Of a stretch of 64,000 nt of DNA, positions 11,725 to 24,600 are shown piece after piece. The notes beneath the pieces were generated by a model, which was not told the origin of the DNA, searched no databases, and saw nothing but the letters and a program-made list of their open reading frames with translations. The DNA lies in contig CH003301.1 in assembly GCA_000149265.1 (NCBI GenBank), forward strand, positions 886,726 to 950,725, given 5' to 3'. A program made the position numbers and the translations under genes. The stretch is from Ciona savignyi (lineage: Eukaryota; Chordata; Ascidiacea; Phlebobranchia; Cionidae). Each line of letters starts with the position of its first letter. Position 1 is the first letter of the stretch.

Positions 11725-13833
11725 ATGGGAATTAATTGCAGTTCCTTTTCGCATTTGCAAGATAATGAGTACCTCAAGCGACTCTCAAGCAATGTTTCAA
11801 TTTCTGAAAATGATCCTTTTTGGAACCAACTTTTTTCGTTTACATTTGCTCCACCGAGTGATAGAACAGAAGCAATATTATTAGAAGAAGCAACTGAAAC
11901 ATTCTGCAAATCTCTAGTTGACCATAATCAACACACAGGCAACTTCACCTCTCTCCTGAAAGTTTTCCTGTCACGCTCCTCAGAGTTAAAATCCTCAGCT
12001 GAATGTGATGACCAGCTATTTATTTGGCAATCCAAAAATGCCTTGTTTGTTATTCAACATCTTTGCAAGTTCCTTGCAGAAAACACAACAGAAATAAAAA
12101 TGATGGAACAATTTGAAGCACGGTCCTTGGTTGATAGAAAAAAAGATCTAACTTCAGGATCAGTGTTTGAAGAAATGGAAGCTATAAATTATGTTCATGA
12201 GCTGTTAAGTGCATTGATGGATATTCTAATCCATGTGCCAATACTGGACTTTACGTACTCTATGCACATTGAGGCTTTAAACACTATGCTTGTTCTGTTG
12301 TCGGTACAAATGTTTGTTCCTTCACCTGCCGATAATGGCCCCATTTACCATGTTCTGATGAATGGTCAGTGTGCCACAAAGGCCAACAATTTCATTCGGG
12401 CTTTGCTACAAAACTTCATTGAGCAACGACCTTCACCTAATGCTCACTCAAGTAAAAATGGTGGTGGAAGTTTTGTTCTTGGATTTGCATCTGCTGTTGC
12501 AAGTGGCGTGTGGAGTGCTCTTAAGCTTGGAGGTAACAGCAAGGAAGATGTTTCAAAAGAACTCTCAGCAGTTCAAGGCTGCCCAACCATCGGCCACCAA
12601 AGTGCTTTGCTTATTTTAGCATTGATTAACCATCAAAGTTACTTGGAAAGTTCTGGTACACCATTTGTGAATCCATACCGAAATGCTATACAATGTTTTC
12701 GCCATGTTCAAGGCCAATTACTAAGTTCTAATGGGAAACCGACAGGTTCAATTCCATCGTTTCATATAAACTTTTCCCGTTTGTACTCTACATTGTGCAC
12801 GGTACAAGTCTATGAGTCAAGCACATTGTTAATGTATTCATTGCTACACGGAAACCCAGATGTTAAAGCTTTTGTTCTGTCAAAAACTGACATGGATAGT
12901 CTTGTAACACCAATCCTGCAAATTTTATATTTTGCCCCGTCTCAGAATTCACACCACATTTACATGGCACTTATTATTTTATTGATGTTTACAGAGGATG
13001 ACCACTTCAATAAATATGTGCACGACATAAGACTGCCAACAGTCAATTGGTATACAGATCGACTTCTCTCTGACATAAGTTTGGGTGATTTAATCATTCT
13101 TGTTGTTATAAGAACCATTCAGTTTAACATGTCTCGAATGAGGGATAGGTACCTTCACACAAATTGTTTAGCTGCACTTGCTAACATGTCGGCGCATTTC
13201 AGGTCTTTGCACCCATATGCTGCCCAAAGAATTTTTAGCCTCATTACCCTGTTAACCAAAAAATATAAGAAACTAATTGAAAAACTCTTGACGTCGATGG
13301 CAACTTCTGACACTCCAACATCCTCGGACACATCAATCAATTCTGCAGATCAAACTGAGGTCGATATGGAACCGGAGAAAGATTATGCAACCAACATAAA
13401 AGTACTGGAAGAAGTTCTACGAATGCTGCTTGAAATAGTCAACTCCTGTTTGACAGGTGGAGCACTAAGACACAACGCTAATCTTGTTTATGCACTCTTA
13501 CAGCGCCGTGAATCATTTGATCAGCTTCGATTGCACACTGTCTACCAGGATGTGCTTCAAAACATAGACACGATAATCAACTTTTTTACTGGTCGGTTGG
13601 ACCAGTTGAACCAACAGACAATGACAATAGAAGAGGTACACAGTGTTATAAAAGATGCAACGGTCCAGCTGCCAAGCCACAGACTTCACAAGTTTCCTGA
13701 GCTCAAATTCAGATATGTGGAAGAAGAATCACCAGAAGAATTTTTTGTTCCTTATGTGTGGTCTCTAATATTCAACAAAAGCGGATTGTTTTGGAACCCT
13801 GGCTGTGTCCAGCTATTTGCACTTGAATCTTAA
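11725..13833 (+). CDS. DYM: Dymeclin, encoded by a single exon
   Basis: One uninterrupted frame of 702 codons encodes a full-length dymeclin (about 670 aa in vertebrates). Family blocks appear in order: MGINCSS at the N-terminus, ISENDPFWNQL (residues 26-36), EEATETFC, GNFTSLLKVFLSR, HHIYMALIILLMFTEDD, YLHTNCLAALANMSAHFRSL, and near the C-terminus KFPELKFRYVEEESPEEFF then PYVWSLIFN. Dymeclin is a peripheral Golgi protein linked to trafficking and, in humans, to skeletal dysplasia. Gly2 followed by INCS fits an N-myristoylation signal, consistent with published myristoylation of dymeclin. The start is the only ATG matching the family N-terminus. The vertebrate gene has many introns, so complete absence of introns is notable; either intron loss or replacement by a retrocopy could explain it. 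There are no frameshifts and no premature stops, so it looks functional. Confidence 0.97.
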   Translation: MGINCSSFSHLQDNEYLKRLSSNVSISENDPFWNQLFSFTFAPPSDRTEAILLEEATETFCKSLVDHNQHTGNFTSLLKVFLSRSSELKSSAECDDQLFIWQSKNALFVIQHLCKFLAENTTEIKMMEQFEARSLVDRKKDLTSGSVFEEMEAINYVHELLSALMDILIHVPILDFTYSMHIEALNTMLVLLSVQMFVPSPADNGPIYHVLMNGQCATKANNFIRALLQNFIEQRPSPNAHSSKNGGGSFVLGFASAVASGVWSALKLGGNSKEDVSKELSAVQGCPTIGHQSALLILALINHQSYLESSGTPFVNPYRNAIQCFRHVQGQLLSSNGKPTGSIPSFHINFSRLYSTLCTVQVYESSTLLMYSLLHGNPDVKAFVLSKTDMDSLVTPILQILYFAPSQNSHHIYMALIILLMFTEDDHFNKYVHDIRLPTVNWYTDRLLSDISLGDLIILVVIRTIQFNMSRMRDRYLHTNCLAALANMSAHFRSLHPYAAQRIFSLITLLTKKYKKLIEKLLTSMATSDTPTSSDTSINSADQTEVDMEPEKDYATNIKVLEEVLRMLLEIVNSCLTGGALRHNANLVYALLQRRESFDQLRLHTVYQDVLQNIDTIINFFTGRLDQLNQQTMTIEEVHSVIKDATVQLPSHRLHKFPELKFRYVEEESPEEFFVPYVWSLIFNKSGLFWNPGCVQLFALES

Positions 13834-15236
13834 CTATAATATTGGGACAAGTTTCATATGTGGAACTTTTTATGCACATAGAGACGAGGTCTAATCTTTG
13901 TTTTGAAATATATTTAGTTTTGATTCACATCTTGCCTTGTTTGCTTAAAAGAGTTTGTTAACTCTCATATTTATAACTGGAACATTACATCTAGATACAA
14001 GTATATATAAGGGATATATTGACTACAATTGGCGATTTATAGATATTTATAAAATATACAAATTTTAGTGTAACGGTCAAGAATGCTGTTGCACTGGCAT
14101 TTTGTATGGATTTCCCAATTTTCATGTTTCATCTGTTGTCAATTCTATATATATGTATTTATATGGTCAAATTTGCAATTGTGGTGATGCTAGTTATATG
14201 ACATATATATACATGTATATCAAATATGTTAGCATTGCATTAAATGATTTATATATGTATTTGATGGGGTACCGGAAGCCAAATCGGCTAAAAAATTAAA
14301 TTTTTCATGTGATTTTGTTTAAACTACTTTAATTTTTATGTATTTATTATAATGTATTGGCACTTACACGATTGACAATATTGATGTCTGCCGAAGTATT
14401 TAGTTTGTTTTAATTTATAATATAGACCCTGGACTGGTCTGGAACGTATATATATTTTAGGCCAGACCTTGTTTACTGAGCTGCTGCTTTAAAATAAAGA
14501 ATGAAGCATTCTGCATTTGTCCTGTACAATATTTATGTATATTTACTGAATCCTAAATTCTAAATACATATATAGATTTTACTTATATTAGTTGACGGTT
14601 TAATGGGATAAATATTATGTTTTCATTTATACATTTTCTAATGTATCTTATTATTACACTAAAATTAAATTTTTCTATCACTACGAAGTGTACATATAAT
14701 TTGTTTTAAAGACAACTTTAAGAATTTAAAGAATTTTTCTTTAAATGCACAACTTATAATCACACATGTAATCGCTTGAGTAATGTTGGATTAAACTATA
14801 ATCCTGCCGTACAATGACCCAGTTTTAACTGCTCTCTCTCACCTTAAAATTAATCTTTTTGTTATGAGCTTTGCTCACTTGGCTAATAATAAAATCACCC
14901 AGTTTTTATTGAATTTCTAATATTGTAAGTATAAATTCAATGGAGATAAAGTAAGAGGACGTTGTAATAAAACTACCTAATGTTTTAGATTTAAATTTCT
15001 TATGAAAATATAAATACAATAGAATCTGTCACACAATTAATTATTACATATGTTCAGAATCCAGGTTCTTATTTCACAAAGTGTGCTCTGCCTGTCATTG
15101 TATACGTACATTGTAATATACCATATATTTGAAAAAATTTCAAGATTTTATGCTTTTATTTTTTTCCAACAATTTAGTAAAGTATTAATAATTAGCATTA
15201 CAAGAATAACTGTAGCTAAAGCATAGTTAACCGGAT
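13834..15236. other. DYM 3' UTR and ABCF3 upstream region
   Basis: Very AT-rich, with TATATATGTA-like runs between about 13990 and 14260. No coding exon is supported. An AATAAA lies at 14493-14498 and is a candidate DYM polyadenylation signal. The segment before 15237 must contain the ABCF3 promoter, but no element stands out. Confidence 0.5.
14493..14498 (+). terminator. Candidate polyadenylation signal for DYM
   Basis: Canonical AATAAA about 660 bp after the dymeclin stop codon. It is only a candidate, because AATAAA-like hexamers are frequent in this AT-rich DNA. Confidence 0.35.
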
Positions 15237-18200
15237 ATGGCCATGGAGGTAATACTGCAATCTTTTAAGATTGATGACAGAAGCATTCACGAGTACTTAG
15301 AAAGTAAGTAAATCCTCTAAAGTCTAATTTATAATGTAAGCAGGCTTGTATATATAAGATTTGACAATACACTTCAAAATTGTTTTGGCATAACCGACTT
15401 ATATCAATTACGGTACTAAAAGAAAAAAGATATCATAATTTTGTTTTGTTTTTGAAACTAAAAACGAAGCGTTTCTTCACAGGTGTGCTCGAGCATGGTA
15501 TAGACGAATTTAAATCTTCAGAAGATGTGTACGATGCTGTTGGTGAGATCATAGAATCATCCGGTATTTGCTCTTGTCCTACTGAAATACAAGCAGTCTG
15601 TGATGACGTTTATGCCACCCTGACAATGTATGTAAATATATATTTCATTTTGATGTTCATGAAAGCTTTTTCTCTGTTATTAGTTTCATTTGTTTAATCC
15701 CATGATTTGTTAAAAATATATATTTTGTTTAGATCAAATCAAAATCAAACCTCGATGACAAAGTTAGACGCTCCTGTTCATATTGCAAGCATTACAAAAC
15801 AACAAGGTAAATATTCGAGAATGGGAGCATGACATATCTCCCTGTGTACGTTTCATTTCGATTACTAGTGGCTAAGATCATATTGGCCTGTTGATTAAGA
15901 TACAACTCCTAAATACTCTAATTCATTATATTATTTGGGTTGTTATTTTAAATCAGTGCAAAATGTTGTAATTTTACAGAGGATTCTACAAAAGAAGAAG
16001 GAAGCATATGGATTGCAAAAGCAGACAAAAAATCTGTAAGTTAACTTACCAAAAACTGAACAACAAGCATACTACACACAACTTAGACGATGTTGTTAAA
16101 CTAAGGTTGAGAATCCAATTTGGTGTCTTCTTGCATTTATTTATGCTATTTGAATAACTGTCTTAAATTGTAATGATTGGTAGAGAGACAGAGAAACCCA
16201 TCTGCCCCGAAAAATTAAGAATTAAAAGTTGTTGCTCCAGACAGTGATTTCCATTTTGTTCTTTCTTTTTTTTAGTTGTCTTCCTGTCCTTTATACAACA
16301 TATGATATTATTAACTATTTATTTTAGTTCAAAGACAAGAAAATTATTACAATAAGCCGCCTGGTTTAATCACATTTTGACAATAAAAAATAAATAAAAA
16401 AACATGACTTGCAGGAATGTGGTGATTTTCTAATGTGCTTCTGCTTTTTAGCTTGTTGACCAAAGAAAACTGGACAAGGCAAATGAAAAAATTAAACAGA
16501 AACAAGACAAGAAGGCTGACAACTATACCAAGCCTGTAGCTTCATCGTATGTGTTTATGTATAATTTATGAATTTATATATTCTATTATTTAAAGATTTA
16601 AAAAAAACATTTTGTAATACACGTGGCATTGGTATTTTCTTTCGTAACATTGATATATTAAGTTGGTAAGATTTAGATAACCAATATACAAAGATAAAAT
16701 TAAGTTTTAGTTAAGTTCTTACTTTATAAGCTAAAAAGAAAATTATAAATAAGCTAAAACGGATCACAAATCTACGATAATGAATGTGTGTTTTATAATA
16801 TATACCAGCAGTGCCATTTGTATTGTTTCCAAATTTAACAATTTGTTTTTCTACAACTCGTTTCCTGCAGATCAGCCGAAGCCACTGCCAGTCAAGCGAT
16901 CAGTAGAAAAGACAGAATTACAAGGACGACACAAGACTACTGATATCCACATTGAGAATTTTGATGTTGCTTTCGGAAGCAAGTAAATGAGATTTTAATG
17001 TTTCTATTCTCTTATTTTTTTAAAGAATGATGTGGGGCTGTGTAGATTGTTTATTTAAATTTTTTGTTATTAGTCCATAGTTTCTGGTATTTTACCCTTG
17101 TGCAGCAAAACTAAGTGTTCCATTGTATTCCAGAGTGTTGTTTGAAGCTGCAAACCTACATGTTGCGTATGGTCGTAGATATGGATTGATCGGCCGGAAT
17201 GGTCTTGGAAAGACAACTCTCCTCAAGATGATTTCATTGTAAATTTAAATTCTTATTTTGTCTGTTATCTTAATCCTTGCAGCAGACAACCAAAAAACTT
17301 AGCCTAATGTTTATAGCCTAATTTTAATAAATATCCAGTAGGCCTACCTTTTAAGCAGTTGGAATAATTTGCATATTTTAATTTCGTACCTGTAGGGTAA
17401 TCAAAAAATTAAAGAATTATCAAAAGTTACTGAAATAAGGAATCGCTATCACTTTTTCCAGTTAAATTAAAAAATGAATCTCAGGAAGAATCTTTCGATT
17501 CCAAGCCACATCCGCGTCCTGCATGTAGAACAAGAGGTGGATGGAGATGATACCATCGCTCTCCAGAGTGTGTTGGAGAGTGATACCGTGCGGGAGAGCC
17601 TCCTTAGAGAAGAACGTGATTTGCAAAAGAAGATGGATAAGCAGGAGTAATTTACTTATAAAAAGTGTATATATAAGGTTTTATTTATTATTGTATTCAT
17701 TTCAAACCATGGCAGATATTTTAATAGACATGTTTATTTGTACACTGCTTAGTTTTCATCATTCTCCGCAGTAACTTTGCTGGTTTTAAAGACTTTTGTT
17801 GATACAGACATATGGATACTTCTCGGCTAGCTGAGATTTACGCTGCATTATCCGACATCGAAGCAGACAAAGCTCCAGCAAGAGCAAGTGTGGTGTTAAA
17901 TGGTCTTGGATTCACCGCTGAAATGCAGGTACCTGGTGAAGTCCTGCTATGTTTAATGTTGAATTAAAAAAAAAACAGAAAAAAGCTGAGATCGCTAGGC
18001 TATACAATAAAACCAAAAACTAAAATAGTGTCTGTACTGACATTTTTAAATTAATACTAAAGTAAAAATATGAATGGGATATGCAAAAAGGTTTAGAATT
18101 TTAAAATGCGGTATTTTTACAATGGATTATATTGTGTTTTGTAGAAAATGGCTACAAAAGAATTTTCTGGTGGATGGAGAATGAGACTTGCATTAGCTCG

Positions 18201-21144
18201 AGCTCTGTTTGCACAGTGAGTTGAACTTTAGTTTTGTATACAATACTTGTCATAAGTGTCTATAAATGCACTACAGCAATACTTTTCTTTAATTTTCAGG
18301 CCAGACTTGCTACTTCTTGATGGTAAGTGTTGTTTCACATTCCCAAATGTCTGATTTTTTTAGTATACAACTCTGTTTATACTTTTCTTGACAGAACCTA
18401 CGAACATGTTGGATATCAGAGCTATTCTTTGGCTAGAAGATTATCTACAGGTTGTTTGGTGTTATTTTGCTTAATTTCTTTGCTGGTCCTGCAAGGAGAA
18501 TTTTTTTAAACTCCTCATTTTGCTGATGAATCATAGAAGATCCAATCAGTGTTTTGAATTACAGCAATAATCACCCTCTTTTGTTTTAATGGAATGCAAA
18601 CATTGCAGTAGCTCTAACTATCTGACCTTGCACAACTGGCCGCTGTTTATTTTACCCATATTACATCTGACCTTTTTACCCCAGGAACATTATGATTTAA
18701 ATGTCACCCTTACCTCCCCAGTCGTGGAAGAGCACAATCATCACTGTGTCCCACGACCGTAGCTTCCTCGAAGCTGTGTGCACTGACATCCTGCACCTTT
18801 GCTATCGTCAACTCGACTCCTATCGAGGTGGGTTTGAACAGTTTATCGTCACCAAAGATGAAAAAATGAAGAACAAACAAAAAGAATACGATGCACAAAA
18901 ACAGTACAGAGATCATTTGCAGGTAGGTGTTTGAGAATTGAGATATGTAAAAAAATAAAAATGCATCACAGTTGGTAATTTATTTTTATAGGTTTTTATA
19001 GACCGGTTTCGGTACAATGCAAACAGAGCACCTCAAGTTCAAAGCAAACTCAAGATACTTGAAAAACTGTAAGTAAATCAAACAGAGGCGGAGATTGTTA
19101 AGCTTTATCTTTCAATATGGTTAAGTCTTGAAAAACTATCATGCAAATAGCTGAAACAAAGTTTTGTTTTGGTAGTTATGTCTACTTCACCTTCCTGTTG
19201 CCTTGTCTAAATGTAATGGTTATTGTGGAATTATCATTGTATATATAAAGTAAGGATAACCAAATCTTTGCAGCCCCAAATTAACGCCAGTAGAAAAGGA
19301 GAAGCCTGCAATTATTAAATTTCCTGTCCATGAAACAAAGCTATCTGGCACAGTTTTAAGGTTGGATGAAGCTACTTTCCACTACACTCCTGGAACTAAT
19401 ATCTTTGAAAATGTCAATATTTCTGCTGGTCTCGATTCAAGGATATGTATTGTAAGTGCTGAGTTATGTTTGCCTAAAAAAATAGATATCTAATGCAGGA
19501 GTTCTTAACCTTTTTTGTCTCGTTTACTCCTTTCCGAATGAAAAAAAGTATAATTTACCCCCCATCTTCTTGCTGGCCCTTTGTCAAGAAAAGTAAAGCA
19601 AATCTTTATACTAACTGACACACAATTTCAACAGTCAATCAGTGATACTTTTGTTCTTGTTTTCCACAAAATTTTCCATTTCAATTTGTAAAAATTTTAT
19701 CCCAAGGTAAATTTACCACTAGTTAAGAACCCCTGATCTAATGTATATGGGAAATCTGTAAGATTCTTTACGTAACGCTTAATTTATTTTGATGGCTTCA
19801 CATTATATTTTGGGGATGAGAACCAAGATGCAAACAATTTTTTATCTAGGTTGGTGAGAACGGTTCTGGTAAAACAACGATGCTTAAGATATTGACAGGG
19901 GAAAATGAGCCTAAGAGTGGTGTGCGGATTGTCAATAGGAACCTGCGTATCGGTTACTTTTCACAACATCACGTTGATCAGCTTGATTTGTCGGTTACTT
20001 CATTGGAGTTGTTGGCAAGACTTTTTCCAGGTTTGTTGTTTTAGCACTGCTCATTGCTCCAATGTTTTAAGGTCGTGCTTTAATATAAATGTGCACAATG
20101 ATGTTCCACCCAAAATGCCAAGATGGTTTCCTAATATTTATATTTATTTATTTCAAAATGTTATGTAAATGAATAGGCTTACCTTTATTTAAATGCAAGG
20201 TTTTACACAGGTCGAAATGAAGAGGTTTATAGACACCAGTTGGGTAGCTATGGTGTAACTGGTGAGCTCGCCTTGCGTACAATAGCAACTTTATCGGGTG
20301 GACAAAAAAGTAGACTGGCTTTTGCGATCATGTCCATGCCACAGTAAGTGCCTTTTATGATTTTTTACTTATAAGTTATAAATGTCTCTTACATATGGCA
20401 TTCGTAGCAGTGTTCTCACAGAAACATCTGTAGATGTGATAGTCAACTATCTATAGGTGTATCGATCTCCTTAACAATTCTGGCCTATCCTCTAAGCAAA
20501 AGTGATTCTTTCTTGATCTCTGAAATGTTTAAGTATGTATCTATGTAATTGTTTGTCTTATATTTACAGACCAAACTTCCTGATTCTTGATGAACCAACC
20601 AACCATCTGGATATGGAAAGCATAGAAGCTCTGGGTGTTGCAATTAATAAATTTAATGTAAGTGCAACAAACCTAAAAACAATTTGTTGGCAATTAATGT
20701 TATCGATGATTACGATAAAGCATATAAATGATAAATTCCATTGTAAAGAAGTTTATACTAATGTGATTTACCACTATGGTTTAAACGTTAGGCGAATTTT
20801 AATTTTGGTCTTAACATTCACATGGATTAGGTGTGAATATTAACACTTCCCTGCTTAACCCTAACATCTGTTATAATACCACTATTCAACATGTAACACT
20901 AATGGGACAAACAAAAGAACTAATTGAGATTTATTTGTGAAATTCTTGTTGAAAGAAAGCTTATAAACTTGCACTTTTTTTCTAGGGCGGTGTCATTTTA
21001 GTTTCCCACGACGAACGACTCATTTCTAAAGTTTGTCGTGAATTATGGCTTTGTGCTGACAAAAAAGTAAAATCTGTTGAAGGAGGTTTTGAAACTTACC
21101 GTAAATTGTTGGAAGAAGAATTCAAACGTCTTGGAATAAATTAA
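15237..21144 (+). CDS. ABCF3: ABC transporter F family protein, ABCF3
   Basis: Nineteen exons: 15237-15303, 15483-15627, 15733-15806, 15980-16035, 16452-~16546, ~16871-16982, 17134-17238, 17485-17646, 17808-17928, 18145-18215, 18300-18322, 18395-18450, 18722-18922, 18992-19068, 19274-19451, 19850-20030, 20211-20343, 20570-20657 and 20986-21144. This soluble twin-ATPase has no membrane segments; relatives act in translation or antiviral signalling. Domain 1 has Walker A GRNGLGKTT, signature FSGGW, Walker B LLLLDEPTN and switch SHDRS. The linker runs EYDAQKQYRDH to VFIDRFRYNANRAPQVQSK. Domain 2 has Walker A GENGSGKTT, signature LSGGQKSR, Walker B FLILDEPTNHLD and switch SHDER. Total length is about 700 aa, close to human ABCF3. 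The N-terminal VYDAVGEIIESSG region matches the ABCF3 N-terminus, which separates it from ABCF1 and ABCF2. The exon 5/6 junction is unresolved: the best-looking sites are out of phase. Confidence 0.96.
19496..19735. mobile_element. hAT-type MITE in ABCF3 intron 15
   Basis: A 240-bp non-coding element begins CAGGAGTTCTTAAC and ends GTTAAGAACCCCTG, so its ends are near-perfect inverted repeats. It is flanked by an exact 8-bp duplication, ATCTAATG, at 19488-19495 and 19736-19743. CAGGG-like termini with 8-bp duplications are the hallmark of hAT-superfamily elements. It encodes no transposase, so it is a non-autonomous copy. It lies between exons 15 and 16 and does not disturb their splice sites. 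Confidence 0.9.
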
Positions 21145-21185
21145 TCACTTTTGAAATCAACCTTTTAGGCTATTTACTGTTGGTA

Positions 21186-21191
21186 AATAAA
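21186..21191 (+). terminator. Candidate polyadenylation signal for ABCF3
   Basis: AATAAA about 40 bp after the ABCF3 stop, a typical position. The next gene is convergent, ending at 21608. Confidence 0.6.
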
Positions 21192-21519
21192 GTGTTCTGA
21201 AATCCAGAAAAATGGAAATTGTAATTAATCATAGGTGTTCTTCAGGTTATCCTTTTGGGTATTTTTGTACATTTTCATAGAAATGTTAGGTAACTGTTCC
21301 TCATAGGCAATTATTTTATTTATTTCATCAATACAAATAGGGAAGAAGGATCATGAATAAAAAACCTGAACTGCGTTGATTCAATCATGCATACATATTA
21401 CTACATTTGATTTTTTTTATTTAATAATAATTATATAATAATAGGTTCATTCAATAAATGATATAAATAAATAAAAGAAAGAAGCGAATGTAAAAAAAGC
21501 ATATATATATATCAACAGT

Positions 21520-21525
21520 TTTATT
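21520..21525 (-). terminator. Candidate polyadenylation signal for the chondroitin synthase gene
   Basis: AATAAA on the minus strand about 85 bp after the stop at 21608. Another copy at 21598-21603 almost touches the stop and is less likely. With the ABCF3 signal at 21186, the two convergent transcripts would end within about 350 bp of each other. Confidence 0.45.
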
Positions 21526-21607
21526 AAATCTTACTGTGCCAAGTAATTAATAAAAATGGCTCAAAATTATTGGAGGTATATGCACGTGCAAGCAAAGTTT
21601 ATTAATA

Positions 21608-24600
21608 TCAGTTTAGTTTATGACGGTGGAAATAAGTTTTGGCAAGGCAAGTTTGACTAGCATAGTGGCTAGCCCTTGTTTGGCTGCAAGATTTTGCTTG
21701 GGCACCCACCAGGGTAGGATCACAGAATTTAGTGTGGTAAATATGAACAAGATCAGACTGCTTGGATCGAAAGACATCAACCCCAGAAGCGAGGATTGAC
21801 TTGTAAAGTCGGACGTCCTCTTCCCCCCACCCCTCTATCGTCAAGTCAAATCCACCACTGGCTATGAAATCCGTTTTGTAAAAGCAAGCAATTCCGTAGC
21901 CGAAATCCCTCCAGAAACCACGATCTTCCTCTAAATTAAGTGGAGTTTGTCGGATAGTTTCACGTGCTCCGTTTCTGCCCAGTGACGAGTCACCTGCAGG
22001 GTCAGCAACATTAAGTATCGACCTCTCATCCACCGAACGAGCCAAACTGCCATCAAAACACTGCCGATCAGGGTCATATTGACTGTATGGGATGGGATAC
22101 CATGCTTTCTTTCCGCGTACTGCATTACGTCTGCACTGCGCAACTAAGTTTGGTGTCACCACCATATCAATGTCCATAAAGAAAATGATGTCGTTGATTC
22201 CAGCCGCTAATGCCCCGAGTTGCAAACCTGAAAAAGGACAATTTAACAAACTGAATTTAGCAAACCACATAAATAGCAGATGGGATAAACATTAACCTGC
22301 ACCACGAGAGAACTGTCTCTTGCCAGTGTCTGCAATGTGGTATCTGATCTTTGATGACCCGAATTCCTCTTGATATGAGCGAAGCAAATACGCAGAAGCT
22401 CTATTCATATCATGCTCAGCACCATTTGCACCCAACAATACAATCACCAACTGCACATTTCCTGTTAACGGATCAGACATCCGCCCTTCACTCATCGGTT
22501 TCAGGAAATCACGCTTGTAGCTAAAATGAGGAGTTTCAGAAATTTATTTTTAAAAAGTTATATTTTTTATAAAACAAAAACATTTAAATGTATAAAAATA
22601 AAACTGATATAACTAGTATTAATCAGCAACTCTTTCATTTGTTAATGGTAAGAAAGGTATTTAATGAGTACAGATGCAAACATCCATAAGCGTACCCCTC
22701 CATAAACAGCTCAAGAGCCCGGTATCTTCCATGCAGTGGAATAACAAACAGTAACCGATGTTTGCTTGAATCGAATGACACTGGTAGAACAGGTCTATGA
22801 ATCAGTGGATTGGGGTTGTGATGTAATCTTTTCCTGTGCAATTGTTCATTGTCTCCAACAAAGAATCCAACTAAGCTTTGTCGCTAAATTTGTTAAATGA
22901 TTAGATCTATATCAGTTTATATTATAATCACTTAATCCCATACGGCCAGCACTATTCAACACAATAGAACTGTTTTTAACATTTAACATGACCATTTTGT
23001 TAAAAAAATAATATGCACTTAATATTTTTCGAATTTAGTAATCAGACAGGGTTGGACAAATGAATTAAATCGTATACAAAGGATGCCTAAAATAATCAAA
23101 GGTACCCATACATAGAATAATTAAAAGGACAGTGTCTGAACTCAAATCAATCGATTCTTGATCAAGTCAATCAACCCTCTTCTGACAATTTTTTTAAACC
23201 CAGAAAAGAGTACAAGGTATAAAATCTTACTTTAACAAGAGATGGTGCAATTGCAGGATGTGTCGATAGAAGATGACCATTTTCTTCTATCAAAGTAACG
23301 CCAAAAGATACTTGTGCATGTGTAGTACAGTAAACGTATGCTCCGTTGACCAAACCACGGTGTGAGACTGATAACAAAGCTCCGTTTTGTGGCAGTACCC
23401 ACTGATATCCATGCAAAAACTGAGGGTTTGGCAAAAGATGAGGACACGACTTCTTTAACATAACACTTTCTATTTCGCCAAGATATCGTAACAGAGTAGT
23501 CTGTTCTCTTCCCTGGTGACCTGCAAAACAAGACGTTATAAATTATTTTATTTTAGAGGTGATAAAATATTATTTCCCAATTACCATTAACAAATTTGAA
23601 AAATGCCTAAACTTTTACTAGATTGTTAAATAGTGTTAAAGCCATCATTAACAATTACAATTTAACAGCTGTGGGTTTATTGATGACATACCTCTCACTG
23701 GTACAACAGCATCAACTTGGTGCCTGTAATATTTATCCCAAAATTTTGCTGGCACTGTTGCAGCAGCTCTTGGTATCATTGGATTCAACGGAAGCCATTC
23801 TGCACTGCTGGGCCATACACATGACTTTTGTTTGTTGGTTACACTCATCTCTGTGTTGCTACCAAGTATAAATGGTAACAGCGATGATTTTGAATGTGGC
23901 AACACATGGGTGATCTAGAAATAAATACATAAGATTCCAGTATTACAAAGTGTTTTAACTTTTAATATCAAGTAAACCAAGTTTTGATGAATTTTATATT
24001 TACCACCAAAGTACCCTATATAATCATGTTTTCCCTGGTTCAAGCAACAACTGTTAAAGGTCAGATGACATATCTGATAAGAAACAGGTTCCAAACATGA
24101 ACTTTTCTGTTGATATTTTGACACTCTTAACTTATAGTTACTGGACAGACTTGAACTTGGATTTGTAAGAATCAATAATCTATTCAACCTAGACAATTCC
24201 AAACAAAATAAAAAAATGAATATTTTAATTACTTCATTCATTTTTTGAATAGTGTGCATGGCTTGAATTTCCTGTTTCAGCCTTGCAGTTTGATTGAGCA
24301 ACCCCCTGATTTTACGCTCTAAAACTTGCTTGTGTAGATTATACAAGAGTTCATGCTTTTTCACAGCATGGTAAGCAACTGTTTTTGCCGTTCTTTGCTC
24401 AGTGGTATCGGACAAATCCACATTTGTTACATCACCAGTGGTTTTATCATACTGCTGGTAGAAGAAATCAATTGTCTCCCAGGCAATAGGAATCTTGGCA
24501 TTCTTGACATGTTTCCAGACACAACGACCAATCTCCACATCTTCATGCGGTGAGAACATGTGCTGTATGCAGTGACTCATGTGTGCACGGAGTTGAAGAA

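Noticed and set aside
13990..14260. TATA-rich microsatellite or promoter
   Set aside because: Irregular AT-rich 3' UTR sequence without a clean repeat unit.
22092..22295. Plus-strand frame inside the chondroitin synthase gene
   Set aside because: Shadow of the conserved minus-strand glycosyltransferase exon.
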